Source: Pirellulaceae bacterium (GTDB lineage: Bacteria > Planctomycetota > Planctomycetia > Pirellulales > Pirellulaceae). Taken from it: DNA of 6,538 nucleotides. Both the position numbers and the translations under genes were made by a program. How positions within the stretch are numbered: the first letter of the stretch is position 1; the number at the start of each line of letters is the position of its first letter. The notes beneath the pieces were generated by a model. That model worked only from the letters and a program-made list of their open reading frames with translations. It did no database searches and was not told the origin of the DNA. Of the stretch, positions 1 to 6,538 are shown in pieces. The stretch lies in assembly GCA_030744095.1 (NCBI GenBank), contig JASLRF010000148.1, forward strand, positions 1 to 6,538, given 5' to 3'.

Positions 1-26
1 AGAGGGAGCAGAAATAGGACAGTCGA

Positions 27-68
27 ATTAAGATTAAGAGTACGATTAAGATTAAGATTAAGAGCAAG
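27..68. repeat. Hexameric tandem repeat (attaag)n
   Basis: There are seven consecutive 6-base units. Five are exactly attaag (27-32, 33-38, 45-50, 51-56, 57-62) and two are variants, agtacg (39-44) and agcaag (63-68). The tract is purine-rich on the + strand and ends 23 bases before the start of the selenoprotein gene. Every exact unit places a TAA in the reading frame of that gene, the last at 59-61. The tract therefore cannot be part of that coding sequence, and it limits how far upstream the start can lie. It is probably a slippage-prone microsatellite in the leader or promoter region; whether it has a regulatory role cannot be seen. Confidence 0.85.
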
Positions 69-91
69 ATCAGAACTCAGAAAGACGCTTG

Positions 92-691
92 ATGGCATTT
101 ATTCAGTGGATCAACGAAGACCAGGCGGAAGGTGAAATAAGGTCACTATACGAGGATTGGAGGACGGCGAATCCTCACCGCGATCGCGTCCCTGACATTC
201 TGAAGTGTTTCAGCCAAAGATCGGACGTGCTCAAAAGCATACTCGAACTGGCATATCCATTGCAGTTTTCGGACGGGCACCTTACTCGACGAACCAAGGA
301 GATGATCGCGACGCTCGTTTCCGGCTTGAACCAGTGCCCCTACTGAGTTGGTTCGCACAGCTATTTCCTGCAGTTGCAGGGAGAAGACGACGCGGTCATT
401 CAGTCACTCAAGAAAGGCGATGTGGCCGGCGCGGACCTGAATGATCAGGACCGGATCCTGATGGAGTTCGTTGAACTGGTGACCTGCCGCACCTCGCCGG
501 CGACACCGGAATGTGTGCAGCAGCTCCGCGACGCGGGTTGGTTGGAAGAACAGATCGCGGAAGCGGTTTACGTGACGGGCTTGTTTGCAATGTTCAATCG
601 AGTTGCCGATGCGTTTGGGCTGCAAGATCCAAACTATCAGGAAATGGAGTCTCCGCCGCTGCCGGCCGAACGGAGCAAGCCATCGTCTTGA
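92..691 (+). CDS. AhpD-like peroxidase-related selenoprotein (CxxU), TGA 344-346 read as selenocysteine
   Basis: This is read as one protein of about 199 residues of the alkylhydroperoxidase AhpD / carboxymuconolactone decarboxylase fold (peroxidase-related family), probably a cytoplasmic thiol/selenol peroxidase or disulfide reductase. The frame is open from 92 to 691 except for TGA at 344-346. On either side it reads NQCPY-U-VGSHSYF, so Sec85 sits where the second Cys of the family's CxxCxxxH site belongs. Cys82 and His89 are intact. Glu70 lies 12 residues before Cys82, the same spacing as Glu118 to Cys130 in Mycobacterium AhpD. After the TGA, 114 codons remain family-like (GWLEEQIAEAVYVTGLFAMFNRVADAFG). 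An in-frame TAA at 59-61 leaves only TTG 89 or ATG 92 as a start. ATG 92 is chosen, with the purine-rich gaaaga at 80-85 as a weak ribosome site. No reductase partner gene is adjacent. The alternative is a nonsense mutation or sequencing error in a CxxC homologue, which is less likely given the position of the TGA and the hairpin after it. Confidence 0.85.
344..346 (+). other. In-frame UGA, predicted selenocysteine codon (Sec85)
   Basis: The TGA is one base from TGC/TGT (Cys) and occupies the second redox-active cysteine of CPYC-VGSH. It is the only stop in a 200-codon frame. Termination here would yield an 84-residue product lacking the second redox residue and the conserved histidine. Recoding would need SelB and tRNA-Sec encoded elsewhere in the genome. 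Confidence 0.85.
364..383 (+). promoter_or_regulatory. Putative bacterial SECIS hairpin
   Basis: Bases 364-372 (ttttcctgca region, read as tttcctgca) pair with 375-383 (tgcagggag). The core is CCUGCA against UGCAGG, extended outward by U·G, U-A and U·G pairs. If the terminal A-U pair opens, the apical loop is AGUU (372-375) with a G at its second position. The hairpin starts 17 bases after the UGA and the loop lies about 25 bases after it. This agrees with the known bacterial SECIS rules: a stem just downstream of UGA, a small loop with G in the first two positions, and a UGA-to-loop distance of roughly 16-37 bases. The core resembles the E. coli fdhF element, where GCA flanks a small GU-containing loop. 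It lies inside the coding frame (Phe-Leu-Gln-Leu-Gln). SelB binding is inferred. Confidence 0.72.
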
Positions 692-764
692 TTCGGTTCG
701 TTGGGAGCTGCTATCGGCCGGTTGGCCTCACTTGGTGAAATACTGCCGAGACCGTGCTTCGTTT

Positions 765-787
765 GTTCGCGGCCTACAAATGCGAAC
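765..787. terminator. Weak hairpin between convergent genes, possible terminator
   Basis: A perfect 6-base inverted repeat (gttcgc 765-770, gcgaac 782-787) with an 11-base loop lies in the 118-base gap between the selenoprotein gene and the convergent oxidoreductase. A smaller ggcc/ggcc hairpin lies at 716-727. Neither is followed by a T-run on either strand, so intrinsic termination is uncertain. Nothing else was recognised in this gap. Confidence 0.22.
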
Positions 788-809
788 CGCACAAGTCAAC
801 GACAGGCTG

Positions 810-2120
810 CTACAACTTCCAGCCGTCTCGGTACTGGCGACGGAGATGCTGATTCGCCGGCCCGTGATTCAAGAGCTGTGTTGTGTCTGCATTCCAATGC
901 AGTGGTTTTCGGACACGAGTGGCGATGTTACCCAAGAGGCACGTCTCCGTCAGGCGCGCTGCGTACTCAAAGTCGCTGCTTGTGGCACGATTCTCCTCAC
1001 AGGCCCGCAGCCACTGCACGTGATGGCCCGGCGATTCAGGCAAGAAGGGTTTTGGCAGCGGGATCACCTCGCCGACCTTCGCTGGCATGACGATTGGCAA
1101 ACCACCATAGTCAGGTGCAAACAACTTCGCACGTTCACCCAGAAAGAGCACGCCATTACCGGGCAACTGATCGACACCGGTGACCTCGCGCGTTGGCTGC
1201 TGCTGTCCGTCGTACCAGAATAGTTCGACCGGTGGTAATTGATCACGAGCCGGAAATACGAACTGCACGCTGCTCGATGCGGGAAATGTGTCCGCGTTGC
1301 AGGGTGGGCTTTGGGCCACGATGTGCGTCGGGTAGGTCAGTTTGAGCGCCCAAAAAACTGGGTCTAACAGATGCGGACCCATGTCACCAAGGGCTCCACA
1401 GCCGAAATCCCGCCAGCCGCGCCAGCCACTCGGGTGATAAGTCTCATGGAAAGGGCGCACGGGTGCGGGACCAAGCCAGAGGTCCCAATCCAAATAGGCA
1501 GGGACGGGCTGCACGTCCGTGGGAGGCGCGATCCCCTGTGGCCAGATCGGCCGATTCGTCCAGGCGTGGACCTCGCGCACCGCACCGATTACACCCGATT
1601 GTATGATCTCGGCCACGCGCCGATAGCCTTCGCTGGCATGATGGTGGTTGCCAAACTGAGTTACCACCTTGTATTGTTTGGCGGCCGCCGCCATTTGGCG
1701 GACTTCCCAAACGGAATGGGCCAGCGGTTTCTCGCAATAAACGTGCAGGCCGCGCTGCATCGCCAGCATTGCCGCCAGATAGTGGGTGTGATCCGGCGTG
1801 CTGATGATCACGGCATCCAAGTTGTCCATCTCGAGTAATTCTCGGAAGTCGCGAAACGTCCGTGCCGCCGGGAATCGTCGCGACATGGGGTCCATCAGCT
1901 CCTGGTCGACGTCACACAACCCAACAATGTCTTCGCCAGCCAACGCCAACAGATTCGACGCGCCCCGATTCCCCACACCAATCGCTGCAATCCGGAGCTT
2001 TTGGAGCGGTGTGGGCGTGTCGTCGCCGCGAGTCCCCGTCCAGAAACCGATCACCGGAAGCGCGGTGATGGCGGCGGTCGACCGTTGTAACCAGCGGCGG
2101 CGATCGAGTTGGAATGGCAT
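810..2120 (-). CDS. Tat-exported Gfo/Idh/MocA family oxidoreductase
   Basis: The 436-residue protein is a NAD(P)-dependent sugar or polyol dehydrogenase-like oxidoreductase; its substrate cannot be read from the sequence. The N-terminus carries a twin-arginine signal: DRRRWLQ at residues 6-12, then a hydrophobic stretch to about residue 28, indicating export across the cytoplasmic membrane. The Rossmann domain begins at about residue 42 with the dinucleotide motif IGVGNRG (47-53), the acidic strand end CDVD (69-72), ISTPDHTH (106-113), and the catalytic-lysine motif CEKP (129-132, Lys131). The C-terminal α/β domain includes GDMGPHLLD (245-253), with His250 near the usual substrate site. Length and motifs match the large planctomycete set of such proteins with Tat signals. 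The ATG at 2120 is chosen because it puts the Tat motif at the correct distance from the N-terminus. Only a weak, distant AGGTG precedes it. It is transcribed divergently from rsmG and converges on the selenoprotein gene. The family is sure, the reaction is not. Confidence 0.93.
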   Translation of the reverse strand: MPFQLDRRRWLQRSTAAITALPVIGFWTGTRGDDTPTPLQKLRIAAIGVGNRGASNLLALAGEDIVGLCDVDQELMDPMSRRFPAARTFRDFRELLEMDNLDAVIISTPDHTHYLAAMLAMQRGLHVYCEKPLAHSVWEVRQMAAAAKQYKVVTQFGNHHHASEGYRRVAEIIQSGVIGAVREVHAWTNRPIWPQGIAPPTDVQPVPAYLDWDLWLGPAPVRPFHETYHPSGWRGWRDFGCGALGDMGPHLLDPVFWALKLTYPTHIVAQSPPCNADTFPASSSVQFVFPARDQLPPVELFWYDGQQQPTREVTGVDQLPGNGVLFLGERAKLFAPDYGGLPIVMPAKVGEVIPLPKPFLPESPGHHVQWLRACEENRATSSDFEYAARLTETCLLGNIATRVRKPLHWNADTTQLLNHGPANQHLRRQYRDGWKL

Positions 2121-2231
2121 GGTTAAGTTAAAGCACCTATGGAAAGGGCGGGTAATCGACTATTCTCTGAAGGGTACCTCTGACGCTGGCGACGGGCAAA
2201 CGCCTATTCTTCGTGTTGTGCAACTTGAACC
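2121..2231. promoter_or_regulatory. Divergent intergenic region (oxidoreductase / rsmG)
   Basis: This 111-base gap lies between the start codons of two divergent genes, so promoters for both should lie here or overlap the gene ends. TATTCT-like hexamers occur at 2161-2166 and 2204-2209, but no well-spaced -35 partner was found for either. No clear operator palindrome was seen. The assignment rests on gene orientation only. Confidence 0.4.
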
Positions 2232-2900
2232 ATGGATCCCACGATTTCCCCTGAATTTACCGCCGAATTGGCGAAACACCAGATTGTCCTCGATGACGCC
2301 GTTGTGGCGCATTTGAACCGTTATTGCAACCTGCTCTGGGATTGGAATACGAAACTCAATTTAACGCGGCATTCCGATTTCGAGAAATTCGTGGGCCGCG
2401 ATCTGACCGACAGCCTGCAGTTGGCCAGGTTGGTCGAACCGGGCGAGCGGGTCTTGGACGTGGGGAGCGGTGGCGGTGTTCCCGGCATCTTGCTCGCAAT
2501 CCTGAGACCCGATCTGCAGCTGTCCCTGTGCGAATCCGTGGCTAAGAAAGCTGGCGCGTTGGAAGCGATGTGTCGCGACTTACAGCTCGACATTCCGGTG
2601 TTTCCGAACCGAGCTGAAAAGGTTTTGGTGGACTATTGCTGTGATGTCGTGACGGCCCGGGCTGTCGGTTCGCTGTCGAAGATGCTGAAGTGGCTGGAGC
2701 CGCACTGGGGCTCCTTTGGCCGTTTGCTTGCGTTCAAGGGCCCCCGCTGGGTGGCTGAACGGGGTGAAGCCCGACATCTCGGCTTCTTTAATAAACTACA
2801 ACTGCGGCTGGCGGTCCAGTACGACATGCCGGGAACGGACTCGAAGAGTGTGATCCTGAAGATCTGGCCGAAGGAGAGCCAAGAACCAACTGATGAATAA
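2232..2900 (+). CDS. rsmG: 16S rRNA (guanine-527-N7)-methyltransferase RsmG (GidB)
   Basis: This 222-residue cytoplasmic enzyme uses S-adenosylmethionine to methylate N7 of G527 in the 530 loop of 16S rRNA; in many bacteria its loss gives low-level streptomycin resistance. Diagnostic features are NLLWDWNTKLNLT (33-45), the TDSL segment (59-62), the SAM-binding glycine-rich loop VLDVGSGGGVPGI (74-86), the acidic strand-2 region (LCES, 99-102), and the family-specific TARAV (141-145) followed by AFKGP (167-171). Length is normal for the family. In the segment usually written RHxxDSL, this protein has RDLTDSL, with Asp in place of His. ATG 2232 gives a standard N-terminus; no convincing Shine-Dalgarno precedes it. 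It is not beside mnmG or parAB, its common neighbours elsewhere, but lies 107 bases upstream of cysD on the same strand. Confidence 0.95.
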   Translation: MDPTISPEFTAELAKHQIVLDDAVVAHLNRYCNLLWDWNTKLNLTRHSDFEKFVGRDLTDSLQLARLVEPGERVLDVGSGGGVPGILLAILRPDLQLSLCESVAKKAGALEAMCRDLQLDIPVFPNRAEKVLVDYCCDVVTARAVGSLSKMLKWLEPHWGSFGRLLAFKGPRWVAERGEARHLGFFNKLQLRLAVQYDMPGTDSKSVILKIWPKESQEPTDE

Positions 2901-3007
2901 TTGTCGCTGCTGCTCGACGACTCCCCCCTTCGCATTCCGCCGCCGGAAGAGAATAATCAGCAGTTGATAACCGCCAGGTTCCACCACTGCACCGCACCAA
3001 TCAGGCC

Positions 3008-3919
3008 ATGTCCACGTACCATTTGACGCACTTGAAGCAGCTTGAAGCCGAGAGCATCCACATCATTCGCGAGGTGGCGGCCGAATTTCATAATCCGGTC
3101 ATGCTGTATTCGATTGGGAAGGACTCGTCGGTCATGGTGCGTTTGGCCCAGAAAGCGTTCGCTCCGGCCAAGCCGCCGTTCCCGTTAATGCATGTGGATA
3201 CGACGTGGAAATTCAGCGAAATGATCGACTTTCGCGAGAAATACGCTCGCAAAGAACTCGGCCTGGACGTCTTGGTCTACATCAACGAAGAAGGACGGCA
3301 GCACGGGATTCATCCGCTGGACGACAGCGAAAAACACACGGAGTTGATGAAGACCGATGGGCTCAAACAGGCCTTGGACAAGTACGGCTTCGACGCCGCT
3401 TTTGGTGGCGCCCGCCGCGATGAAGAGAAGTCTCGCGCGAAAGAACGCGTCTTTTCATTTCGTGATAAGTCGCACCGCTGGGACCCAAAGAACCAACGCC
3501 CAGAACTTTGGAACCTGTACAATGCGCGCGTCAACAAGGGTGAGAGCATTCGAGTATTTCCCCTCTCGAATTGGACCGAGCTGGACGTTTGGCAGTACAT
3601 CCATCTCGAGCAGATTCCCATCGTCCCGTTGTACTTTGCCAAGCCGCGACCGATCGTGCATCGCGGCGGCACCATGATCTTGGTCGACGACGATCGGATG
3701 GTTCTGGCGCCCGGCGAAGAGCCGGAAATGCGGCAGGTCCGCTTTCGCACACTGGGGTGCTATCCGCTGTCTGGAGCCGTCGAATCAACCGCCAGCACCC
3801 TGCCGGAGATTATCCAGGAAATGCTGCTTTGCAAGACGTCTGAACGCCAAGGTCGACTGATTGACCAAGACGAAGGGGGTGCCGGCATGGAAGAGAAGAA
3901 GAAACGCGGCTATTTCTGA
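3008..3919 (+). CDS. cysD: Sulfate adenylyltransferase subunit 2 (CysD)
   Basis: This is the catalytic subunit of the heterodimeric ATP sulfurylase, which forms adenylyl-sulfate (APS) and pyrophosphate from sulfate and ATP, driven by GTP hydrolysis in CysN. The 303-residue length is typical. It belongs to the PP-loop ATPase superfamily: the pyrophosphate loop is [10 protein letters not shown] at 34-43, followed by HVDTTWKF (62-69), the conserved [15 protein letters not shown] (133-147), [15 protein letters not shown] (184-198), and the family's characteristic C-terminus ending [10 protein letters not shown]. The ATG at 3008 starts the usual N-terminus ([20 protein letters not shown]). Only a short purine run lies directly before it. 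It is followed after 80 bases by cysNC on the same strand, forming the sulfate-activation unit. The only alternative, a nodP paralogue, is not supported by any nodulation context. Confidence 0.97.
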   Translation: MSTYHLTHLKQLEAESIHIIREVAAEFHNPVMLYSIGKDSSVMVRLAQKAFAPAKPPFPLMHVDTTWKFSEMIDFREKYARKELGLDVLVYINEEGRQHGIHPLDDSEKHTELMKTDGLKQALDKYGFDAAFGGARRDEEKSRAKERVFSFRDKSHRWDPKNQRPELWNLYNARVNKGESIRVFPLSNWTELDVWQYIHLEQIPIVPLYFAKPRPIVHRGGTMILVDDDRMVLAPGEEPEMRQVRFRTLGCYPLSGAVESTASTLPEIIQEMLLCKTSERQGRLIDQDEGGAGMEEKKKRGYF

Positions 3920-3999
3920 TTCGTCTTATTATTCGACGCCACAAAATGTTGTGCCGCAGGAATCGCTCCAAATAACACAGCTCGAGATCACCCAACGCT

Positions 4000-5937
4000 A
4001 TGTCTCATCAGTCCGATCTTATCGCTTCCGACATCGACGCCTATCTGTCTCAACACGAGCAAAAAGAGCTGCTCCGGTTCTTGACGTGTGGCAGTGTGGA
4101 TGATGGCAAAAGCACCTTGATCGGCCGGCTGTTCTACGATGCCAAGTTGATCTACGAAGATACACTCAAGACGCTTGAAAAAGACTCTGCGACGCAGGGC
4201 ACGACTGGCGGAGACTTCGACCCGGCGTTGTTTACCGACGGCCTCAAGGCCGAGCGCGAGCAGGGCATCACGATCGATGTTGCCTATCGGTATTTCTCGA
4301 CGGCCAAACGCAAGTTCATCATTGCTGACACACCGGGTCACGAGCAGTACACGCGGAACATGGCCACCGGTGCCTCGACTTGCGATCTGGCGATCATCCT
4401 GGTTGATGCGCGGCATGGTGTCGTCACGCAAACCAAACGGCACAGTTTCATCGTTTCGTTGCTGGGCATAAAGCACGTCATGGTGGCCGTCAACAAAATG
4501 GATCTGGTCGACTATTCGCAAGACGTCTTCGACCAGATCTACTTGGACTACAGGAACTTTGCGGAGCGGCTAAATATTCCCGATCTGCACTTCATTCCTA
4601 TTTCCGCGCTGCTGGGTGACAACATCGTGGATGCCAGCGACAACATGCCATGGTATCAAGGCACCACGTTGATGAACTTCTTGGATTCGGTCTATATCGG
4701 ATCGGACCGTAACTTGGAGGATTTTCGGTTTCCCGTCCAATTCGTGAACCGGCCGCATCTGGATTTTCGAGGCTTTTGCGGCACGATTGCCTCCGGCATT
4801 GTCCGCAAAGGGGACGAAATCATGGTTCTGCCGTCGCGCACCAAGAGCCGCATCAAGTCTATCGTGACGTTCGACGGCGATCGCGAAGAAGCCTTTACGC
4901 CCGAGTCCGTCACGCTGACATTGGAAGACGAAGTCGATGCCAGTCGTGGCGATATGATTGTCCGACCGGGCAACATGCCGAAGCAGGAACAGAAGTTTGA
5001 TGCCATGATCGTCTGGATGGACGAAGAGCCGCTCGTTCCCGGCAAGGCCTATATCTTCAAGCAGACCACCAAGACTGTCACCGGCACCATCAATACGTTG
5101 CGCTATCAGGTGGACGTGAACTCGCTGCATCGCCAGGACACACCCACCTTGGAATTGAACGAGATCGGTCGTTGTGCCGTGTCGCTGAACGAACCGATCT
5201 GCTTTGATCGATACAAACGAAATCGGGTTACCGGTTCATTTATCGTGGTCGATCGCATTCGAAATGTGACACTCGGCGCCGGCATGATCTTGGACCGAGT
5301 CACCGGCGATCAATTGACGGCTCACTGGGACGATGCGCCGCAGAGTAAAACGCTCGCCACCGAGATCAGCAACGTTTCGGCTGATGAGCGCGTGGCCCGC
5401 TTCGGCCAACGCCCAGTGACGATTCTGATCACCGGCCTGACAGGTTCCGGAAAAACAACTACCGCCTATGCTCTGGAGCGTCGTCTGTTTGACATGGGCC
5501 GTGCGACGGCCGTGCTGGATGGACAGAACATGCGACAGGGCATCAGCAGGGATCTGGGTTTTGCATCCGAAGATCGTTCAGAAAACCTGCGCCGGAGTGC
5601 GGAAGTTGCCAAGCTGATCAACGACGCCGGCATGATCTGCGTTGCGGCGTTTCTGGCACCTAACGACGACGTACGCAAGAAAGTTGGCGAAGTGATCGGT
5701 AGCGAGCGGTTCTTGGTCGTCTACCTGTCGGCGCCCATTGACGTCTGTCGTGAGCGCGATACCGACGGTCATTATCAGCTCGCCGACGCTGGCGACATGG
5801 TGAGTTTCCCTGGTGTGTCCGCGGTGTATGAAGTACCAACCGATGCGGATCTGGTGCTGCCTACTCACGAGTTGCCCGTCGACCAGTGTGTCGATCGCAT
5901 CATCGCGTTGCTCGAAGATCGCGAATTGATTTCGTAG
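4000..5937 (+). CDS. cysNC: Bifunctional sulfate adenylyltransferase subunit 1 / adenylyl-sulfate kinase (CysN-CysC fusion)
   Basis: This 645-residue fusion has an EF-Tu-like GTPase, CysN (about 25-440), which powers APS synthesis by CysD. It is followed by an APS kinase, CysC (about 470-645), which phosphorylates APS to PAPS. GTPase motifs are GSVDDGKST (31-39), the switch segment [10 protein letters not shown] (84-93), DTPGH (110-114), NKMD (165-168) and ISA (201-203), followed by β-barrel domains. CysC motifs are the P-loop GLTGSGKTT (479-487), LDGQNMR (506-512), RDLGF (517-521) and DRSENLRR (525-532). CysC departs from the family norm: the usual FISPYR is FLAPND (551-556), replacing the Ser that is phosphorylated in E. 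coli CysC by Ala553, and the usual lysine-rich KGLYKKA segment is DGHYQLA (589-595). GTP-, ATP- and several APS-binding residues remain, so kinase activity is likely but not certain. ATG 4000 is chosen by its family-like N-terminus. Confidence 0.95.
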   Translation: MSHQSDLIASDIDAYLSQHEQKELLRFLTCGSVDDGKSTLIGRLFYDAKLIYEDTLKTLEKDSATQGTTGGDFDPALFTDGLKAEREQGITIDVAYRYFSTAKRKFIIADTPGHEQYTRNMATGASTCDLAIILVDARHGVVTQTKRHSFIVSLLGIKHVMVAVNKMDLVDYSQDVFDQIYLDYRNFAERLNIPDLHFIPISALLGDNIVDASDNMPWYQGTTLMNFLDSVYIGSDRNLEDFRFPVQFVNRPHLDFRGFCGTIASGIVRKGDEIMVLPSRTKSRIKSIVTFDGDREEAFTPESVTLTLEDEVDASRGDMIVRPGNMPKQEQKFDAMIVWMDEEPLVPGKAYIFKQTTKTVTGTINTLRYQVDVNSLHRQDTPTLELNEIGRCAVSLNEPICFDRYKRNRVTGSFIVVDRIRNVTLGAGMILDRVTGDQLTAHWDDAPQSKTLATEISNVSADERVARFGQRPVTILITGLTGSGKTTTAYALERRLFDMGRATAVLDGQNMRQGISRDLGFASEDRSENLRRSAEVAKLINDAGMICVAAFLAPNDDVRKKVGEVIGSERFLVVYLSAPIDVCRERDTDGHYQLADAGDMVSFPGVSAVYEVPTDADLVLPTHELPVDQCVDRIIALLEDRELIS

Positions 5938-5964
5938 CCAGCAGCGTGGGAGACCTGCGCGGGC

Positions 5965-5990
5965 GTGGGCCGGTCGGGAGACCGACCCAC
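5965..5990. terminator. GC-rich hairpin downstream of cysNC
   Basis: An 11-position stem with one C/A mismatch: gtggg-c-cggtc (5965-5975) pairs with gaccg-a-cccac (5980-5990) around a ggga loop (5976-5979). It lies 28 bases after the cysNC stop, in the gap before a convergent gene, so it could end transcription from both sides. No T-run follows on either strand, which argues against a classical intrinsic terminator. The motif could instead be a dispersed palindromic (REP-like) element. Confidence 0.45.
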
Positions 5991-6013
5991 AATGTGTGTC
6001 TCACCGTCACCGG

Positions 6014-6035
6014 TTCAGCGAACGGTATCGCTGGA
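6014..6035. terminator. Second hairpin in the cysNC / crotonase-like convergent gap
   Basis: The inverted repeat ttcagcga (6014-6021) / tcgctgga (6028-6035) has a 6-base acggta loop and 8 pairs including one G·U wobble. It lies midway in the 133-base convergent gap and 36 bases past the end of the gene on the minus strand. There is no T-run. It may act together with the hairpin at 5965-5990; function is inferred from location only. Confidence 0.3.
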
Positions 6036-6070
6036 ACGCCTGAGGCATCTCGGGGCACACTTGGTGCAGC

Positions 6071-6538
6071 TTACTGAACCGTGGCGGCGAGTTCCAGTTG
6101 TGAAGCGTTCAGTCGGTTGATCAGTACGAGCACACTGCCGGCGAGCGGTTGGTTGCCTAGCAGGTCGGTTGCGTGGCGGCGGAATGTGGACCATGCTTCG
6201 CCACCTGCGCGGCGGCAGGCAATCGCCAGCATTGTCGTCATGTCCTGGCCGGCGACGCCAGACTCGGTCATTTTCAATATCTCCTCGACATCCGCTGCCT
6301 TCGGACTCGCCAACAGAATTCGTGCCACAGTGCGTGCCGGAGCGAGTGGCGAGTCAGACGGCTGCGAGTCGGTCAGCAAGCGCACAGCTTTGCCAACCAA
6401 CTGCTGGTCGTCGCGCATTGACAGCGCTGCATACAGCACGCCCGACCCGAACCGGATCTCCGGGTGACCGAAGCGCGCTTGCGGCGACGCGATCCGGATG
6501 TCGCACATCACGGCGAGATCGAGCCCGCCCGCAACCGC
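6071..6538 (-). CDS. Partial protein: crotonase-like segment with an unrelated-looking C-terminal tail
   Basis: This open frame enters from the right window edge and ends at TAA 6071-6073; 155 residues are visible and the true start lies outside the window. The first part, AVAGGLDLAVMCDIRIAS then ARFGHPEIRFG, matches the oxyanion-hole and substrate-pocket region of the crotonase (enoyl-CoA hydratase/isomerase) superfamily. After about residue 35 the expected continuation is absent (a GG/GT segment, WLVG..A.ELLLTG, then the C-terminal helices). Instead there is an Ala/Leu-rich, apparently helical sequence (LLTDS, RTVARILLAS, MTTMLAIACRRAGGEAWSTFRRHATDLLG) that resembles HEAT-like helical repeats more than a crotonase. 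No other minus-strand frame restores a crotonase at this point. It may be a genuine fusion, a rearranged gene or an assembly join. The crotonase assignment of the N-terminal part is fairly firm; the product as a whole is unidentified. Confidence 0.55.
   Translation of the reverse strand, partial: AVAGGLDLAVMCDIRIASPQARFGHPEIRFGSGVLYAALSMRDDQQLVGKAVRLLTDSQPSDSPLAPARTVARILLASPKAADVEEILKMTESGVAGQDMTTMLAIACRRAGGEAWSTFRRHATDLLGNQPLAGSVLVLINRLNASQLELAATVQ

Noticed and set aside
374..691. A separate 105-residue gene starting at ATG 374, after an independent short gene ending at 346
   Set aside because: Both pieces are in the same frame, ATG 374 lies inside the proposed SECIS loop, no ribosome site precedes it, and together they make one AhpD-like domain whose active-site motif spans the TGA.
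92..691. Pseudogene created by a nonsense mutation
   Set aside because: The only defect is a TGA at the one residue where Sec would be functional, the frame is otherwise intact, and a SECIS-like hairpin follows. It remains the fallback if the host lacks Sec machinery.
585..1223. A 212-codon plus-strand open frame overlapping the 3' part of the oxidoreductase gene
   Set aside because: It lies antisense to a well-supported Gfo/Idh/MocA gene, overlaps the selenoprotein 3' end, and shows no recognisable domain.
2901..3007. Riboswitch or leader regulatory RNA ahead of cysD
   Set aside because: No conserved SAM-riboswitch core, strong stem arrangement or terminator/antiterminator pair could be recognised in this 107-base gap.
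3988..4521. Long minus-strand open frames opposite cysNC (also 4570-5130)
   Set aside because: They are antisense shadows of strongly conserved CysN coding sequence, with no family-like motifs or plausible start context.
92..5937. A selenium-metabolism locus linking the selenoprotein to cysD–cysNC, since ATP sulfurylase can also act on selenate
   Set aside because: An oppositely oriented oxidoreductase and rsmG lie between them, no sel genes are present, and cysD–cysNC is fully explained by sulfate assimilation. Proximity is probably coincidental.

Overview
The window looks like chromosomal DNA from a planctomycete, probably of the Pirellula/Rhodopirellula kind. This is inferred from a Tat-exported Gfo/Idh/MocA oxidoreductase of the type those genomes carry in large numbers, a cysD–cysNC pair, mid-range GC content and mostly weak Shine-Dalgarno sequences. 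No rRNA, tRNA, transposase or CRISPR array was seen.

Layout from left to right. Positions 1-88 hold an AT/purine-rich leader with a hexameric tandem repeat. Positions 92-691 (+) encode an AhpD/carboxymuconolactone-decarboxylase-like peroxidase-related protein. Its frame is interrupted only by one TGA, exactly where the second cysteine of the CxxC redox motif belongs. A short hairpin that fits the bacterial SECIS pattern follows, so the gene is read here as a CxxU selenoprotein of about 199 residues. Converging on it is a Tat-signal Gfo/Idh/MocA oxidoreductase (810-2120, -). A 111-base divergent gap leads to rsmG (2232-2900, +), the 16S rRNA m7G527 methyltransferase. Then come cysD (3008-3919, +) and a cysN-cysC fusion (4000-5937, +), which together activate sulfate to APS and PAPS. 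An intergenic stretch with two hairpins separates cysNC from a convergent gene cut by the right window edge (6071-6538, -). The start of that partial protein looks like the middle of a crotonase, but its remainder does not follow the crotonase pattern.

The cys genes form an evident functional unit: CysD plus the CysN domain make APS, and the fused CysC domain phosphorylates it. rsmG lies upstream on the same strand and may be co-transcribed, but it is functionally unrelated. The most notable item is the selenoprotein. A conventional gene caller would split it into an 84-residue fragment and a separate downstream ORF, or label it a pseudogene. The frame, the motif position, the residue spacing and the hairpin all point to selenocysteine insertion.
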